This document shows, one piece after another, positions 21,905 through 36,082 of a stretch of 64,000 bases of DNA. A model generated the notes under the pieces. It saw only the letters and a list, made by a program, of their open reading frames with translations, ran no database searches and was not told where the DNA came from. This stretch comes from Periplaneta americana (taxonomy: Eukaryota > Arthropoda > Insecta > Blattodea > Blattidae), in the NCBI RefSeq assembly GCF_040183065.1, contig NC_091123.1:9542001-9606000 (forward strand), in the 5' to 3' direction. Numbering within the stretch: the first letter of the stretch is position 1; every line of letters starts with the position of its first letter. The position numbers were made by a program, and so were the translations under genes.

Positions 21905-24803
21905 CTAGGGATGGGAATTACATTCTGCAATGTGCATATTTTCTTTGTGTGTTAATATTGAACAAATTTTAAAAAGTTTCCAGAATATGCAAGTAAATTT
22001 CCATAATTTTGATGTCAACGGAATTATTATCATTATTATTATTTATATTGGAAGCTATAATTAAAGTCTGCATGGAAAATACTTCGTATCCACTAAACAC
22101 AGTTTCAGTTTAAGATGTCTTTACTGTTGGCAATAAGAGATGTGATTTCTCAAAATTTCACTTTCAAGTAGACCTACTACACAAGTTCCCCCTGGAGTAT
22201 AGAGGAAGACGAAGCTTGGGCATGATATGTAAGTTTGCCATGGAAATTATATTAACAACCTTTTCTGGGAAGACAAAAAAGACTGGTTACAGGCTAATCA
22301 ATTAAAGTTAATTACATGACTATTATCTCTTACTGAATTTGTGGTTTCAGGAATTACCACAATTTTTATTTTTTATCAAGCAATATAGCTACCTCAGATA
22401 AACTGTTATTTAATTTATAGCATCTTATCGGAAAACAACTATCTGCAAATGTATTTTAAGTTGGAAATTTCTAATCTCTAGTAAAAATGTTTAATATTTG
22501 AAATTTTCAATACACACTGGACATCTTCCGTAGATTGCGAGCTGGCCTTTTTTCATCTTTTTATATACCTATGCTGGGAGTAAATATATTTTTTATGTTA
22601 TAGGTTACTATTTGTAATAAATATCGTAACTTAATTATCGTTCAATGTCTTTATATCGTAATTAATTATTGAAACAGGAAAAAATCAGTTGAAGCATCTT
22701 ATATATGCGAAATAAGAAAATTAATATGATAAAGCAGGAAGATTCAATACCCCAATTAGAGTTTTTCGTTTTTAAGAAGATTTGAAAAAATTAATAATAA
22801 ATATTAAATTTTATGTGTTTATTTAGTACTTGCTTTTCATTACTCAACACAGTATTAAATTTAATGTACATAATCTTCTTATTAATGTTCTTGTTAATGT
22901 CATATCTTATTAATTCAGAAATGTGAACGTCCAAATAGAGTATAATCTTCAGAATTAGTGGAGATTCAAGAACATATTAAATTTTCAATATTTTTTTAAT
23001 TACATACTATTTTCTTCCAAGTCATTCGTATAAACATATCCTTAGAACTGTTGTGTTGATTTTAAGGAATACTCTATATAAAGTATTAATTTTGAGAGCT
23101 ATCAAAGAGAAAGTCCCAATTCAAAATTGAGAGAACTTAGGAACAGAGACTTCATTGACAAGTCATCACTGAAAAATTCTGTACGGATAAGTTTAGTTGT
23201 CGAAACGTATCTGAACAAGCTTCTATGACAGGGGCGTACCCAAAAAAAATTCTGTGGGAAAAGGGGGAGAATGATGGATTTTAAGTGTAGACTGCCTCAT
23301 TTAGTGACTGGCTCATCTACAGGTCTGACAGTTTAGACACCAGAATACACTTCCCTCTACCATTCTCAGTTGTTATAAACAACACGATTTACATGGTACA
23401 CGACCAGTGATGTAACTCCTTTTGGAAAAATTTAATTTTTTTTTTTTGAGCGCAAATTTACCCTCAGCTTTATATTGATCAATAACGATCTCCAAGAGAA
23501 CAAAATTTGGTAACAACGAATCCCTTTACCTGCCGATCTAGTGTTGAAGCAGACAAACGTTGGATGTTGCTGCATTTGGAACAGTGTGCATCAACCAAAG
23601 TATCTCGCACTACGTTTTATAAACATTTTTACTTTTTGATCGAAATTCAGTGGAAAATGTCTTTTTCGCTATTATTCAACTTCTTTAACAGCTCTTGACA
23701 CTCAAATTTAAAAAAAAAAGTCTACTTTAAATTGTTGGTAAAATTCAAAAGTCACAGTTTCTACACAGTTAAGGTATCTGTTATTGAACTTCAATATTTG
23801 TTTTAGTTCATTAGAGATGTCTAGTTAATGTTATAATTTTTTTTTTCTTTTAAACTTGTAAATTTCTCCTTTTCCCCTTTCTTGAAATATAAGATTTCCT
23901 TGTCTGATGAGACAGTTTTTTTTAATTTGTTTTGGGGAGGATATATTCCATAAATCCCCTCCCTTCTTAGGTACGTGCCTGTTCTATGTGAATATTTACT
24001 GTTATCAAGAATATTATATTTTCAGTAGAAAGCAACATGCCATTTTGGAAAGTAACTTTAAATAGTAGCCTATTTACTGTTTTAATTGTGCTAGGCGAAT
24101 ATGTTCATCACAGTTATTAAATCTAGATATGCATTCAGAATGAGAAATATGGCAGTCACTTTTCAAGTGACCACAACCTCGAAATTGTAAAGTAATGTTG
24201 TTATCTCATACCAAATTTTGGAAAGAGGAAACCACTTCCCTTTAAAATATGTAGGTACCGGTATCTCAGATAATAAAACACCATCCCATTTTAATGCAGA
24301 GACTATTGACTAAAAAAATAAATATCTGTTAAAACTGACATATTTCTGACTGTGTATTTGAAATATGAATGAAATGTTTTATCATGAGCTGAATAAGACT
24401 AGAGCAGAAATGTTAAAAATTTAACCTAACAAAATGTTTCTCTCGTCCAGTTTTCGAATCAAAATGAAGCATACCAGTATATCTGTTTGTGCAGAAATAT
24501 ACTGTCACTAATACTTACTCAGTTGTTTTTTGATTGGCATGTTACTTTTATTCTGAACTTGAATTTTTTCTTAGACCAAATCTAACCTCAATGTTATTTT
24601 ATACAAGATATTTTTGTCAGTAGAATAACACATTTCATCTCTGAGGTAAAGCATTTGCACGTAGTATTAAATTTTAAGCATATTTTAAGTAGCAATACAA
24701 TCCTTGTATAATATGTGTAGTGTTTCCATTACTGCTGTAGACAGAGTCTACCAGTACTGGTAGTGTTTTATTCAATCCACATGCACAAATTCCCATCCCT
24801 AGT
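21905..24803. mobile_element. Large TIR element, about 2.9 kb, non-coding
   Basis: The left end CACTAGGGATGGGAATT and the right end AATTCCCATCCCTAGT are inverted repeats of about 16 bp that continue imperfectly (CATGCACA near the right end, TGTGCAT near the left). No target duplication is obvious and no transposase is readable. A second hAT-like element lies inside. The boundaries are therefore inferred from termini only. Confidence 0.6.
23229..23981. mobile_element. hAT-like element nested in the 2.9-kb TIR element
   Basis: Termini CAGGGGCGTACC (left) and GGTACGTGCCTG (right) are inverted, with pyrimidine/purine-rich subterminal GGGGGAG and CCCCTCCC. The flanks are TTCTATGA (23221-23228) and TTCTATGT (23982-23989), an 8-bp duplication with one mismatch. 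There is no ORF. Confidence 0.8.
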
Positions 24804-27800
24804 AAAAACATAGAATGTACACAGTATATAGGAAGATCTATATCTACATTCTAAATATAAATAGCATTACATTCTTCAAAATGTGTAAATAACATCAACA
24901 TTAATGATAATATTCTTATCATATCTTGTAAAATATGCATGAACCAAAGTTTGAACACATCACATGTCAGTTCCATTAAATCACAAAGGGAATTCAGAAG
25001 TTTTAATATATTTTTGGTGTGTTTCTTATCAACAAGTGGTAGAAACTAGCTAAATTATATATGAACAAAGATCCAGAAATAGTGACTGGGTTGTCTCCAG
25101 CCATACGCTGAACACCATCCAAGTGTCACTGTAATGTGATCCATGCTGTTGTTATTCACAGTGTTTCTCCAAGGGCCCGCATTCACAATTAAATAAAAAC
25201 TTTATTAAGCAAGAACAGATGTGACTGATAACACGGACATGTAACTGTCTCCGACAGTTTCTTGGGTCACAAATCCAAGTATTGTGGCTTTCACCACTTT
25301 GGAAATCATTGGCGCTAATCACCAGCTACCCTTTTAAACCTGTAAACAACAGAATGACTTGACATATAAGAAAATATCCTCATTACTGTACAATTTACTC
25401 AAGGCTCCCCCCCCCCCAAAAAAAAAAACAGAACAGTGATAGCTCCCGCAGCTAAAGAAGCAACCTCTGGCAGCTCTGTAATGTATATTTTTAACCCCTA
25501 TCTGCTCTCTGGATCCCTCTGCCAATGGAAACTGAATATGTCAGTCATCATACAGGAAGTGAGCATGACGTTGTCACATAGATATATTCCCTAACTTTCC
25601 TTCTGCACTTCTCTGCCTGCCCATCCTACAGTTGACCATCTGCCATCAGGGTGAGGAAAGGGAAAATTATGTAGTTGCAATGTTCTGCTCTGGCCCTGCA
25701 CCTTCCACGTGCTTAACTAGAGACGTCAGAAGTCGAATATTTCCCCAAGACCACTGAAGTTGATAAGATACTTGATGATAGCATAACTTTGTGAAGTTTT
25801 TATTTGTTTGTTTTTCTATTTAGTGGTGAGTGTTTAATTTTTCATCTTGTCCTACTACACGCAACACACAGAGGCTGTGGATGGAGATGGATTTACACTG
25901 TGACAGTACGATTGATGGAATGATGGCGAGGAAACCTGTGTTACTTGACAATTTTTCCCTCGAAATTATTCATCCACATACATTATAGCACTAAGGGCTG
26001 AGAAAGAAACTGAAAATATTTTTAACACTTCCAATAAATCCCTACCATTCTAAGCAAAACAGCTCTACTATTTTCAAATTTATTACACGCCATGATTGTA
26101 CAGCAAAAATCTTCATAGATAATTCATAGATAATTTTTACGGTTGTCAAATGAAGAAATGAACCAAGGACAACTCAGTGAATGTCAACCAAAAAAAAAAA
26201 AGCATAGCTCTTGACTTGTTCCAAATCTTAAAGCTTCAGTGCTGATGTAAGATTGTGGAATACAATAAGTGAAATGAAATGAAGAAATGAGAAATATTCC
26301 AGTTGAAGAGGACGAAGGACTTAACTGTCAACTGTCTTGAGTTAAACAGCATGTTCTAGTGCAGCCCTTTGTTTTCTAAGAGACTGATTCCCGTATTCTG
26401 AGAGTTCTTTTGCCAAGTCTAGCCCTGTCGTGAGAACATTTCTGTTACATAGTGGTCACATCTGTTCTTACTCTGATGGAAGAACTAATCTTTAAGTTTT
26501 AATTAATAATAAACAACAAATATGACATAAAATGTGACTCTCACAGCATGAACTATGATGACTGTGGCGTTCTCCCAATGGCCAGCGTACCACCCATTGC
26601 ATAGTCTATTATTAAATAATGTAAATCATGATGTACTAGACAGAGGTCTGCTACCGTCTACCACAGGAAGCATTAGAGCTGTTACTAGAAAAATGTCTAA
26701 ATTTAAAATTCCTTGTATGAGGTCTTGCAACTTAGCCTGTTTGTTTCTACAGTAGGAAGCATATTTTCTTCAGAGTAGTTTAAAAAGCTTTTTTTTTTTT
26801 CTTGCTCGCGAGATTAAGATGTTACCTTAACTACATTGGCACTTTCTTTCAGAAATCATACTTGAGACTTTCCGTGTAGATGTACTTGCAAAGTACTTAT
26901 CACTGCTGGAAGATTGGCATGATTCTTCTGATAGGCCTAATTGTCATAGACAGAACGATCGATTGCTCGCTGCGGAACTTGGAATCGAGTCTTTTAAAAT
27001 AACTCTACTGTTCTGTCTATCTTTACGATACCCACTAATAACGACAACAAAAAAAATATATATATGTATAAGTTAAAAACAAATTGACAATCATTACACC
27101 ACTTTGATAAAATTGTGTAGCATTAACATTTCTAACTAATAACATTCTTCAATAGTTACTGTGGTTTTGATTTTTTCTTACTTCCGAAGCCTTGTAAGTG
27201 AAGTGATACAACTTATGATAAACATTTCCTCTCACGGACTTTCAACATCATTAATTGAAACAGCCGATGGCTGTTAGGAGATATATGTATATATCCTCTA
27301 GAATGTAAGGCACTCCAAGTTTGGACTACATGCTTTCTGATATATGGACTATGTACACATACACTTACTACTATATTATATATTATACGATATCTCCATA
27401 CAACATGCAGGCTCTAGAGTGGGCATTTCAAGGACTGAGAACGGATCAGTGATTTGCTTTGCAGTATAACAGAACTGAATGTCCACCTTCTGCCTTGAAT
27501 CCAAATGAGTCGATGATTGCTTAGTGGGCTAACTCACCTCACAGGTTTCTGATTGAAACAACTAAACAAGTAATCTTGTTACTTGGCAGTCCTACCTTCC
27601 AACTAAGTTCCAACAATCCACAAACCATCCACATGTAGTCGGTGATGTTGAATGAAAGAAAAATCCACCACTATCGATTACTCTGTTTGTCAGAATGATT
27701 TGGTATTATTATCCCTCTTATTTACAGGTCATTAACAACAAACCAACACCGGTTTTCTTGTAATGATACCGTACTTCATAACTGTTCATACTTTCTCCTA

Positions 27801-30800
27801 ATCTGATATGACTTCAAAAGCAGAGTCCTTAAAATTTATAGGATGCGAAATTCTATAATGCTGAATATGAAAGACTGAATTATGAAATAGGAAATGTGCC
27901 AAGCTACACTCATGCAGCAGGCATAGATATGCTATCTAAATATTTAATCGTCCGAAGGAAAAGAAAATTTTCACACTGCCATTCTAACCTTTAAGTTTTG
28001 AGATATTGCAAAATTTGCATTACTAACTGAATTTGTCTATAATGACGTTAATTCAGAAATTAAAAGTCCGCCATTCTGAAATGGGCAGACATTCAGTTAT
28101 ACTCCAATTCTCATTCTATTGTATCTGATTACATAAATATTAGAAACAATTAGAGATTTCAACCAAAATTCCCTTCTTGATCATTTTTTTATTATTAAAA
28201 ACCTAATTTAATGGGAATGATGTGTCAGACAAGATACATAAACAAATGGACGGACAGATTTGACAATGTCTCGAAAAGGTGATAGCTAAGATACTGGTAA
28301 TGTTTATCATATAGGTCTAGGCCTATCACTTGGTCCATGTAACAGCCAAGATTTCCGCTAGTCCCATGATATCATATGACGCAGAATTAAAGCCTGCTTC
28401 TAACGAAAGATTGATAAATTACAGTAAATCTATTTTTATATGGTTTGGATGTGATTTTAAATTTCGTGGTTGTAACTTCAGGTTAGAATGGCTTTTGTGT
28501 TGATACAGTGCATGTTGAAGAACATGCCTCGATACCTCATTTTTTGGCAAGTTCTATAACATAAATTTGAGAAATGTTAATTTCTCTCAAATAAAACCAC
28601 TCTCAGTTACAGCCTAAGCAAGAAAGAAATACTTTAGCCAAGTTAAGTTTTTTCATACATTGCACTGTTACACAAATGAAGGGTCTATTTTCATGCAAGA
28701 TATTTGACGTTGTCTATAACAGTAAAAATCAGTTTCTTACTACTTACGTACTTTAACATTATCATTTCTTATCAGTGAACACAAACAAAAGAAGAGACAA
28801 TTCACATTCTGACAAATCAGTAGCATGGTAATGTGGATAGCTCATGGCATTTTAATTATCATGTTTTATTAATTTTATCTTGTAATAATAAACTGGAAAG
28901 TAATGATACCTTGTAGCTTTAGTAACTATCTCCTGTAACACTACTAAATTTATATACTGTACATGAAGTCCCTTCCTTCACATTTTTATCTAGTGGTTGG
29001 ACTCAATGAAAAGGTTTTCCTGCTTCATTGTTTCACACTTTCTGTCTTCTTTGAATATATTACACAAGCGAACCTTCAGAAAACCAGAGATATTTACTAT
29101 TCCTAGATTTTGAACGCACTATTAGTTATCTAGTTCTTCTGTCATATTGAGGTTATGGATTTTTTTTAAATCATAGTACTGTTATGCAAAATCTGTGATA
29201 TAGGAGCCACTACACTTCATTCGTGTACTCCTTGAAAGGTACCGGTACAAATTCAAAATAAATTGCTAGATTGAAGTAACTTCAAAATCTGGCACCATGC
29301 AGTGTACAAACTCTATCAGGAATCAAGACTTGTTCGTCGAGTAACTAGGTATGCTTATACAATTAATGTAAATATGAAAGGGAAGAAAGTTGCTTCTTTA
29401 GATGTGTATTTAGACGCAATGATATGGATTAATCTAAATTGAAAAATCATAGTTACGGTACGTTTACAAAAGTAGGTACATTCCAATCTGAAGAAATTCA
29501 GAATTTATATTTATTGCATGATTTTATAATGTAATGAAATTTGAATTCGTTAAATTTGTTTACAACGAAGGCAAATTAGGAGCAGGAAAATAACATTGGC
29601 TGTATTAAATTAGTAAAACAATTTGAAACAGTATTTAACTGTCTATATCTCATTATGGGGCCCTCATACTTGAATATCTGTGGTGCTATGCTGTCTGTAG
29701 GATTATCGCTGATGTTTTTGTTCTTCGTTAATCAAGAGACAAGGGTCATGCATTACAATCAACTGTCAATTTAGTTATATATTTACCCAGCTAACAGCTA
29801 TCTTTCGTAAGCGATGGTTGCAATGTATTCGTATATGACATACTTCAAGTGACTATCTCTGCCTGGAGTTGGAACCAATATGAATTTAGGAAATATTGTG
29901 AAAAATTTTCTCCGGAACAATATCGATATCAAAGAGTTGCACCATCTTGGTACCATATTCTGCACATTAACTGAAGAGAAAATACTGCAAAGCTGTCACA
30001 GTGTCCTAATATAAAGGGATTTCCTTTGTACAAATACCCAGCTCTATGTACAACACATTTAATTTCATATCTATGAAACATACTCTGTACTGTTCATACT
30101 TGCTCCTCATTATGGGAAATAAATATATTACTCTGAATTGAAAGGTAATAGTGAGTAGAGAGGTTGGTGCAGATTTGTTTTTCTTTCTTTCAATCTCTTT
30201 CTTCAACAAGCAGGAAATGGCAAAGGTATGGATAGCAAGCAGAGTTGTAAAAGAATCTACGCTGGTGATGTATCTCCACAAGTGCTAGTAACCGATCTAT
30301 TCAGTTTGTTTTCGTGTTCATTGGGGTACTTCAACACGGCTACCACAATTTCAACATACATTATATCCTCTCTTCGATGGGAAGGGGTAACACAAACAGT
30401 ACAACGTGAACTTTCTGTTTCGAAATGTGATAGTATCAATCCTGAGGACACATTCATGTTAAAGGAACTGGAAGCATGTGTGGCCCTACTATGAACTGTA
30501 TAACATTAATGAAAATTCCAAGTAATAATTTTAACCCCTTTCATTCTTTCATCATGTATCAATGTGCTCACTGCGAGAAGAATTAATTGAAACTGAAAAT
30601 AGTTCCAAGTCGTCCACGAGTGAACATGAGTGGTGATATGGTTCTCACTCAGATATTACTGCTTTCCTTGCTACTATAAATTAAAATATTTGTTTCGTGA
30701 TATCGAAGAAACAAGTCTCTAGGTACACGGTCCTATCATGACAAAGTTCACATAAAAACTCCTGGAATGAATCTTTTATGTTAACACCAATAAGCATTTT

Positions 30801-31040
30801 CAGAGGGCACCGCGCGTTCAAGACATTCAACAGCGTTACTTCACTTCTGCTTGAATGTTTCATATTAGCAGTTTAAACATGTAGTTTTCTATCTCACTCT
30901 ATAAAGTGCTCTTCTTTCTTGATAATCATTTTATCTGTTAATATAAATTTATCATAGTGTGAAATTTTTGGGTCTTTATACCATGTCAAAGCTGTAGGAA
31001 CATCCAACATTTCAGATCTATCTCTCAGGTCTTTCATCAA
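24804..31040. other. Long stretch without recognisable genes
   Basis: More than 6 kb of AT-rich sequence with no supported exon, RNA gene or transposon. ORFs at 26555, 30006 and 30228 are short, have no family resemblance and lack splice context. It may be intron or intergenic, or hold elements too old to recognise by eye. Confidence 0.45.
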
Positions 31041-31195
31041 GAAAGTCAAGGAAAGAATATCCTGTCTGTTGGATCGTTTGCCAAGAGCTCTTCATGCAAG
31101 GAAAGAGTAACCTGTTTCTTGGATCCTTTGCTAAGAACTCTTAGGCAATGATAACCTGCCTCTTGGATCCTTTGCCAACAGCTCTTCTAGCTCAA
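31040..31195. repeat. Degenerate three-copy tandem repeat, about 50 bp
   Basis: Three imperfect copies of a unit with AAGGAAAGA, then ACCTGT..CTTGGATCCTTTGC, then AAGAGCTCTT. Later copies are shortened. Confidence 0.65.
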
Positions 31196-31489
31196 TTGAG
31201 TGCTGTAGAATAGATCTTGGTGAAGGACCCAACAATGGTTTCCCCTTTTCCAGAGCTAATAACAGCTCTGAAACGTTGTATTTCTACAGCTGTGACACAG
31301 GGAAAAAATACTTCAAACATGATGAAGAGTGCCAAGTCCTAAATCATAAATTTTTCATTACATGTGGGTAAAAATTGGATTCTTAGCTCATAGTGTCCCC
31401 AATCTTGTGAAGATTATGAACCTCAGACATTCATCATAAGTAATGGGACTCTCTGGTTACTGCAGAAGGCAATACAAGATAACAGAATG

Positions 31490-31722
31490 CCATCGGCATT
31501 GCTCAGGCAGTTGGGGCATTTGTCTGCCAATCTATCCAGGACTGCACTCGGGTGTGGATTAAAACTGATTACCCGGTTCGGGTTTTCCGAGGCCTTCTGC
31601 AACTATAAGGCGAACATCAGGTTAATCACATGGCAAATTCTAGGCCTCATCTCGCTATCATCAAATTCATCGACACTAAATAACCTAGTAGTTAATACAG
31701 CATCATTAAATAACTAAAAAAA
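31490..31722 (+). mobile_element. SINE family A, degraded
   Basis: Plus-strand copy: a decayed head, then GTTTTCCGAGG, GGCCTCATCTCGCTATCA and the tail TCGACACTAAATAACCTAGT with CATTAAATAACT and poly(A). Confidence 0.75.
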
Positions 31723-32179
31723 AAGGACAACTTGTGCACTCTTCCCTCTGGAAAGAAAACGAAAGAATAAACCTCATCTCTGCTGAGAATCGAAACCAGC
31801 TTTTTTAGGTTTATAATTAAGAATGCTGTCAACCATGCCACTGTGGAGAAGATTGAACATGTTTTAAATGCCTTGCAGTTTGGTCTGCAAAAGATTCACT
31901 GCCATCAGTGATGAAACAAAAATGTGAGATCTAAACCGTTCCCAAAACTGCATTCTTTCAAATACTGATTGGATTTGTAGTCCGTTTCTGTGAAGATTTT
32001 GGGTTGTACCCACATTAAATATTTTCTTGTCACAGGACTTCTCGGCCTAATGGCTTGTAGAGATGTCTAGCCATGTAGAAATTAGATCGAATATTAAAAA
32101 CAGACACCCCCTTTTCATCTTTTAAATATGTTGCTTCCGTACAGTAAATCTGAACACTTTCTTTCTCCATGTTGAATCT

Positions 32180-32287
32180 TTTATACTCTACTCTGAGGAT
32201 GGTGTTGAATAGCACCGAAACAGCTGTAAGCCGCACATGCTTACATAATTAACACGAGTAAGATCGCTATTTAGTCAATTATTTACT
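32180..32287 (+). mobile_element. Penelope-like element terminal fragment (family P2)
   Basis: Matches the 40910-41162 element over GAGGATGGTGT, GAAACAGCTGTAAGCCGCAC and TTACATAATTAACACGAGTA. Similarity ends near 32287. There is no coding part. Confidence 0.65.
32191..32236 (+). ncRNA. Hammerhead-ribozyme-like motif (P2, copy 1)
   Basis: CTGAGGA (32195-32201), T, stem II GGTGT/GCACC with loop TGAATA, GAAAC (32219-32223), loop AGCT, GTA (32228-32230). Predicted cleavage is after 32230. Stem I is only CT/AG here and is probably decayed. Confidence 0.5.
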
Positions 32288-33479
32288 TTCTTTCTGCAGA
32301 CAATACAGCATTGTACTGGTACTCTGCTTTTGACACTCTTAATCGATATTGGCTGGGATTGAATCCATATATGTGGTATGCACAAACTGTTGAAACTGCC
32401 GAGAATATCTCTCTGTAAGAAACGAAAGCCACATGCATAAACTGCTAATATCAGACAATATCCATGTGGTAGCTGAAATTTCCTCTCGATTCAATGCGTT
32501 ATTTGTTCATTTTAGCCCCAGTCCCACTATCTGAAGCCTTCAGCCCACCTTGACAGAATAAATGCATGCAAACAGATGATGTCTGCGTCATAATGCTCTC
32601 TCAATGTGGTTTGTGATGAAAACAAACTCATGCAGACTGTAAAAGAACGCCAGAAAATGATTGGTTAAATTTCGGGATTGAATTTCATACTAAAAATTGC
32701 AATTAAACAGACTCTGTTAAAGTTGAGCTGTTCCGGAAACTTACTGATCTGTAAAGCAAGAATTTTGCCTCTTATCAACAACTACAACAAACAGAAGCAG
32801 CAGACTTGTTGCAATTGAGTTGAACAGAGAATAAATGAGCTAAATATTATAGGCATGATAGATATGATGATATGAAGCTGATAAATATTACAGGCATGAT
32901 AGAATATAATGATATGAAGCTGATCTAAATGACATGAACATATACTATTAAGCATGAAACCACATCGGAATATTGGTGTGAAATTAGGTTTAATTAAAAC
33001 TTTTGGTACTAAAGATATTTCAGTTATAATATGCTTACATATTGTTCTGATATGAAGAAAAAGTTGGGAATTCTAGTTTTAAACTAATTTAAACTTCGTG
33101 AAGCCGAAATAAATGAGTGGACTAGGCCATGTGGTTCATCAAAATATATGGAAGCTCACTCAGAAACACTGTATGTCCAGAAACATAACGTTTTAAAGAG
33201 TGATCCTTTTATCATGTGGAGTACGACGACCGGCAAGTGCCACCACACATGTCACCAGATTGTGTCATTGACGGAAAACCAAATAAATGGTGAATATTTT
33301 GATAACAAACAGTTAATGAAGTGCATTTCTATAGTCGCGCGATTTCTACCGGGTTCAAATACATACTCGCAATGCAATAATGGTGTTGGATAGGCAAATA
33401 ATTTGTTTTTAAACAAATCTTATGAGATAATGTGTTGCATCATCAGATGACTGAAATAAGTAATGATCTTTAAAAAGAG

Positions 33480-33990
33480 AACTATCAACGAAAACGGTAA
33501 AAAATTTGATTTTTCAATTTTATTTTTATTGTATTCTCTGATGTTTAAAGATTAGGTTGTCGAAATTCCATCAGGAAGTGCCCAGAATAGTTCTTCTTCT
33601 TTATAATCCTAAATTTTACGCTTTATATTCCGAAAATTGTACAAAATTAGGTTGTTTAATTTAATTTTTATTTTGTTCTCTGAAGTTTAAAGATTTGGTT
33701 CCAAAATTTTATTTCGAAATTCCATCAGGAAGTATCTCAAAATAATTATTCTTCATTATAATCCTAAACTTTAAGCTTCATCTTCCGAAAATGGTAAAAA
33801 ATTCAATTTTTTTATTTTCGGAAAACGTATTATTCTTTTTATTTTTGTGATTTTAAGGATTTGTTTGCCAAAATTTTATTTCGAAATTCCATGAGGAAAT
33901 GACTCAAAATAATTATTAGACGTCATGATGTCATGCCACTCTTTTGTTACAATCCTAAACTTTTCTCTTCTTTTTCCGAAAGTTACTTCC
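33480..33990. repeat. Three imperfect tandem copies of about 165 bp
   Basis: Each copy has TTATTTTTATT, a TTTAAAGATT-like block, CGAAATTCCATCAGGAA, a TATAATCCTAAA-like block and TTCCGAAAA. They start near 33487, 33640 and 33795. The last copy carries an insertion with GACGTCATGATGTCATG. Confidence 0.7.
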
Positions 33991-34021
33991 CCCCCCCCCT
34001 CCCCAAGAATGTATCCATAAT

Positions 34022-35750
34022 TCAGAAACTAACTGATGGATTTTGTTGAAATTTTGCACACTTGCTTAAGTTTGTGTATGCTTTATTTAAATATTAAGAA
34101 ATCTTCATATCTGGTATATTTTTCAGTCAGCACAAAATTTATTCTTGAAGAGAAAATCAATTTTGGAAAATTATTAAAAAAACAATATAAACTAAGCCAA
34201 GTGTCAAAGAAAAAATCCTAAAAAGCAATTACTTGGCTATATATGAAATAAGAGTTTACAAAATTCAATTTAGTTATTTTCATTGGTTTTTTTTTTAAAT
34301 GGTATATCAGTAAAACGAAAATTACTAAAATCCTTTAAGCCACTGTTACCAAAAGACTTGAATTTTCATGAAAATTGTTGTACATGCTTCACACGTTGTT
34401 ATATGCGTCATATCAAAATTTTGTAACACCATGGTACAAATTAAGGGAATTGTTAATTTTTAACAATGTATTGTACTTCCATTGACACCTCCTCTTAAAC
34501 TAATAATTTATAGTAAGCCTAAATCGACTGCTATCTGTGATGAGAAATATTAGTTAAAAGATGGCGAGATAATATGAAGATAAAATGATTAATTAAAGAA
34601 TATTCTTCTATTCTTACGTGTGTACAACTATATCCCTCCTACTCATAAAAAAATTGTATATATAAAAACCAATTTTAACCGAGCATATCATCATAATAGC
34701 GACAGTAAAATTCGACCTTGAAAGTTTATATGAATTGCTCGCTATGCAGTAAGAACAAGTGCTTGAAAATAAATTCCTCAGAAAATTATAAACGTATATT
34801 TTGTTTCTCTGCTTACCAGTGCTATCCTACAATTACCATTGACGTTAGCTGCTTATTTTCGTTATCTTTCGCTTATTTTGTATAATTCTCTGTTGAAGTA
34901 TTATACCAGATATCGATAAAAATAGACTGCTATCCACATCATTATCACCAGCTAGAAATCAGTGTAAGTAAAGGGAAAAAGCTATTATTAAAACTCGCGA
35001 CAGTTCGAAAGTAGCATTATGAGACAGACTCTTCCGGTTTTACGTGAGTTTATCTTGCCAAGGTTTATCTGCATTTTCTGTCTGGAAGATGTTCTCGTCC
35101 GCACTATGTGGAAACCAAGTGTAACTACTTTCAATCAAAATATTAAATGTCTACACACTTCCAGGAAACAACGATACTTTGAAATCGCGCGCAGAGGTTA
35201 CATATAATTAATAATGAATAAGTTATCTTGGGAACTGTACACGTTGACTTCTGAGAGGTCTCGCATTGACACGCATTTGAAGTCGTTTCCAGAAGCGATA
35301 ATGCACAATTAACTATGTATATACAAAGGTGTTGTTCACATATTTGTAACTACGTCTTTAAAACGAAAGTTTTGATTCTTTCTCTTAACAGTTGCCACAT
35401 TTCACTACTTTGTCGAGGTTGATAAACGGATTGATGAATTTTCAGTATTGCACGTAGATGCTACTTGTGAAAGTTTGGAAATTGGTCCCCAAAAATATTA
35501 TTTTAAAAGTATTTAACGAATTCAATTTGTTTCTCAAAATGTTTAAGTATTACTGACTAGTTTTTTTGATTATCACTTTTGACTGGATATGTGGGAAAGG
35601 GATAATTTACGACCGAGACAACGCGCTGCTGCTGCTGCTTTTAGAATTACAAATTTTCCTTACTTCCAGTCCCATATTTTGAAGGCACATTTTCTGTCAA
35701 TTTTTTTCTACAAAATCGGTTTCAAAATTTTAGTATGTAGGATTTAAATT
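34022..35750. other. No recognisable gene; probable 3' flank of gene B
   Basis: AT-rich, no supported exon. Only gene B's 3' UTR is expected at its right edge. Confidence 0.4.
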
Positions 35751-35756
35751 AACACT

Positions 35757-35762
35757 TTTATT
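35757..35762 (-). terminator. Candidate polyadenylation signal of gene B
   Basis: AATAAA on the minus strand, about 320 nt past the stop at 36083. It is plausible for a 3' UTR, but AATAAA is frequent in such AT-rich DNA. Confidence 0.3.
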
Positions 35763-36082
35763 TTCATTTCTTTTATACTTTAAGGTTTTAAGTTATTATT
35801 ATCATTAGGTTATAAAATCATCACAAATATAGGACACACACTACAGCGATTTGCTCTGGGAAACATATACGAACGTCTCTATGCCTATTATAAATACTCG
35901 TACTTCTACTGACCTGAAACTCAATGGGAATCACTGATCGGTGATGATAGATAATAATGCAAATTGAATTGCCGACATTCGTCCGTCCACAAACGTCAGC
36001 CATCTGCCGGCAGACCGATTTCACATTATTATCCGAACGAAGGAAGATAAGAGAAACCAAAGAGATGCGTGCTGCGCCCCGC

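Noticed and set aside
30228..30494. 88-aa ORF with overlapping antisense ORF
   Set aside because: Short, both strands open by chance, no family resemblance.
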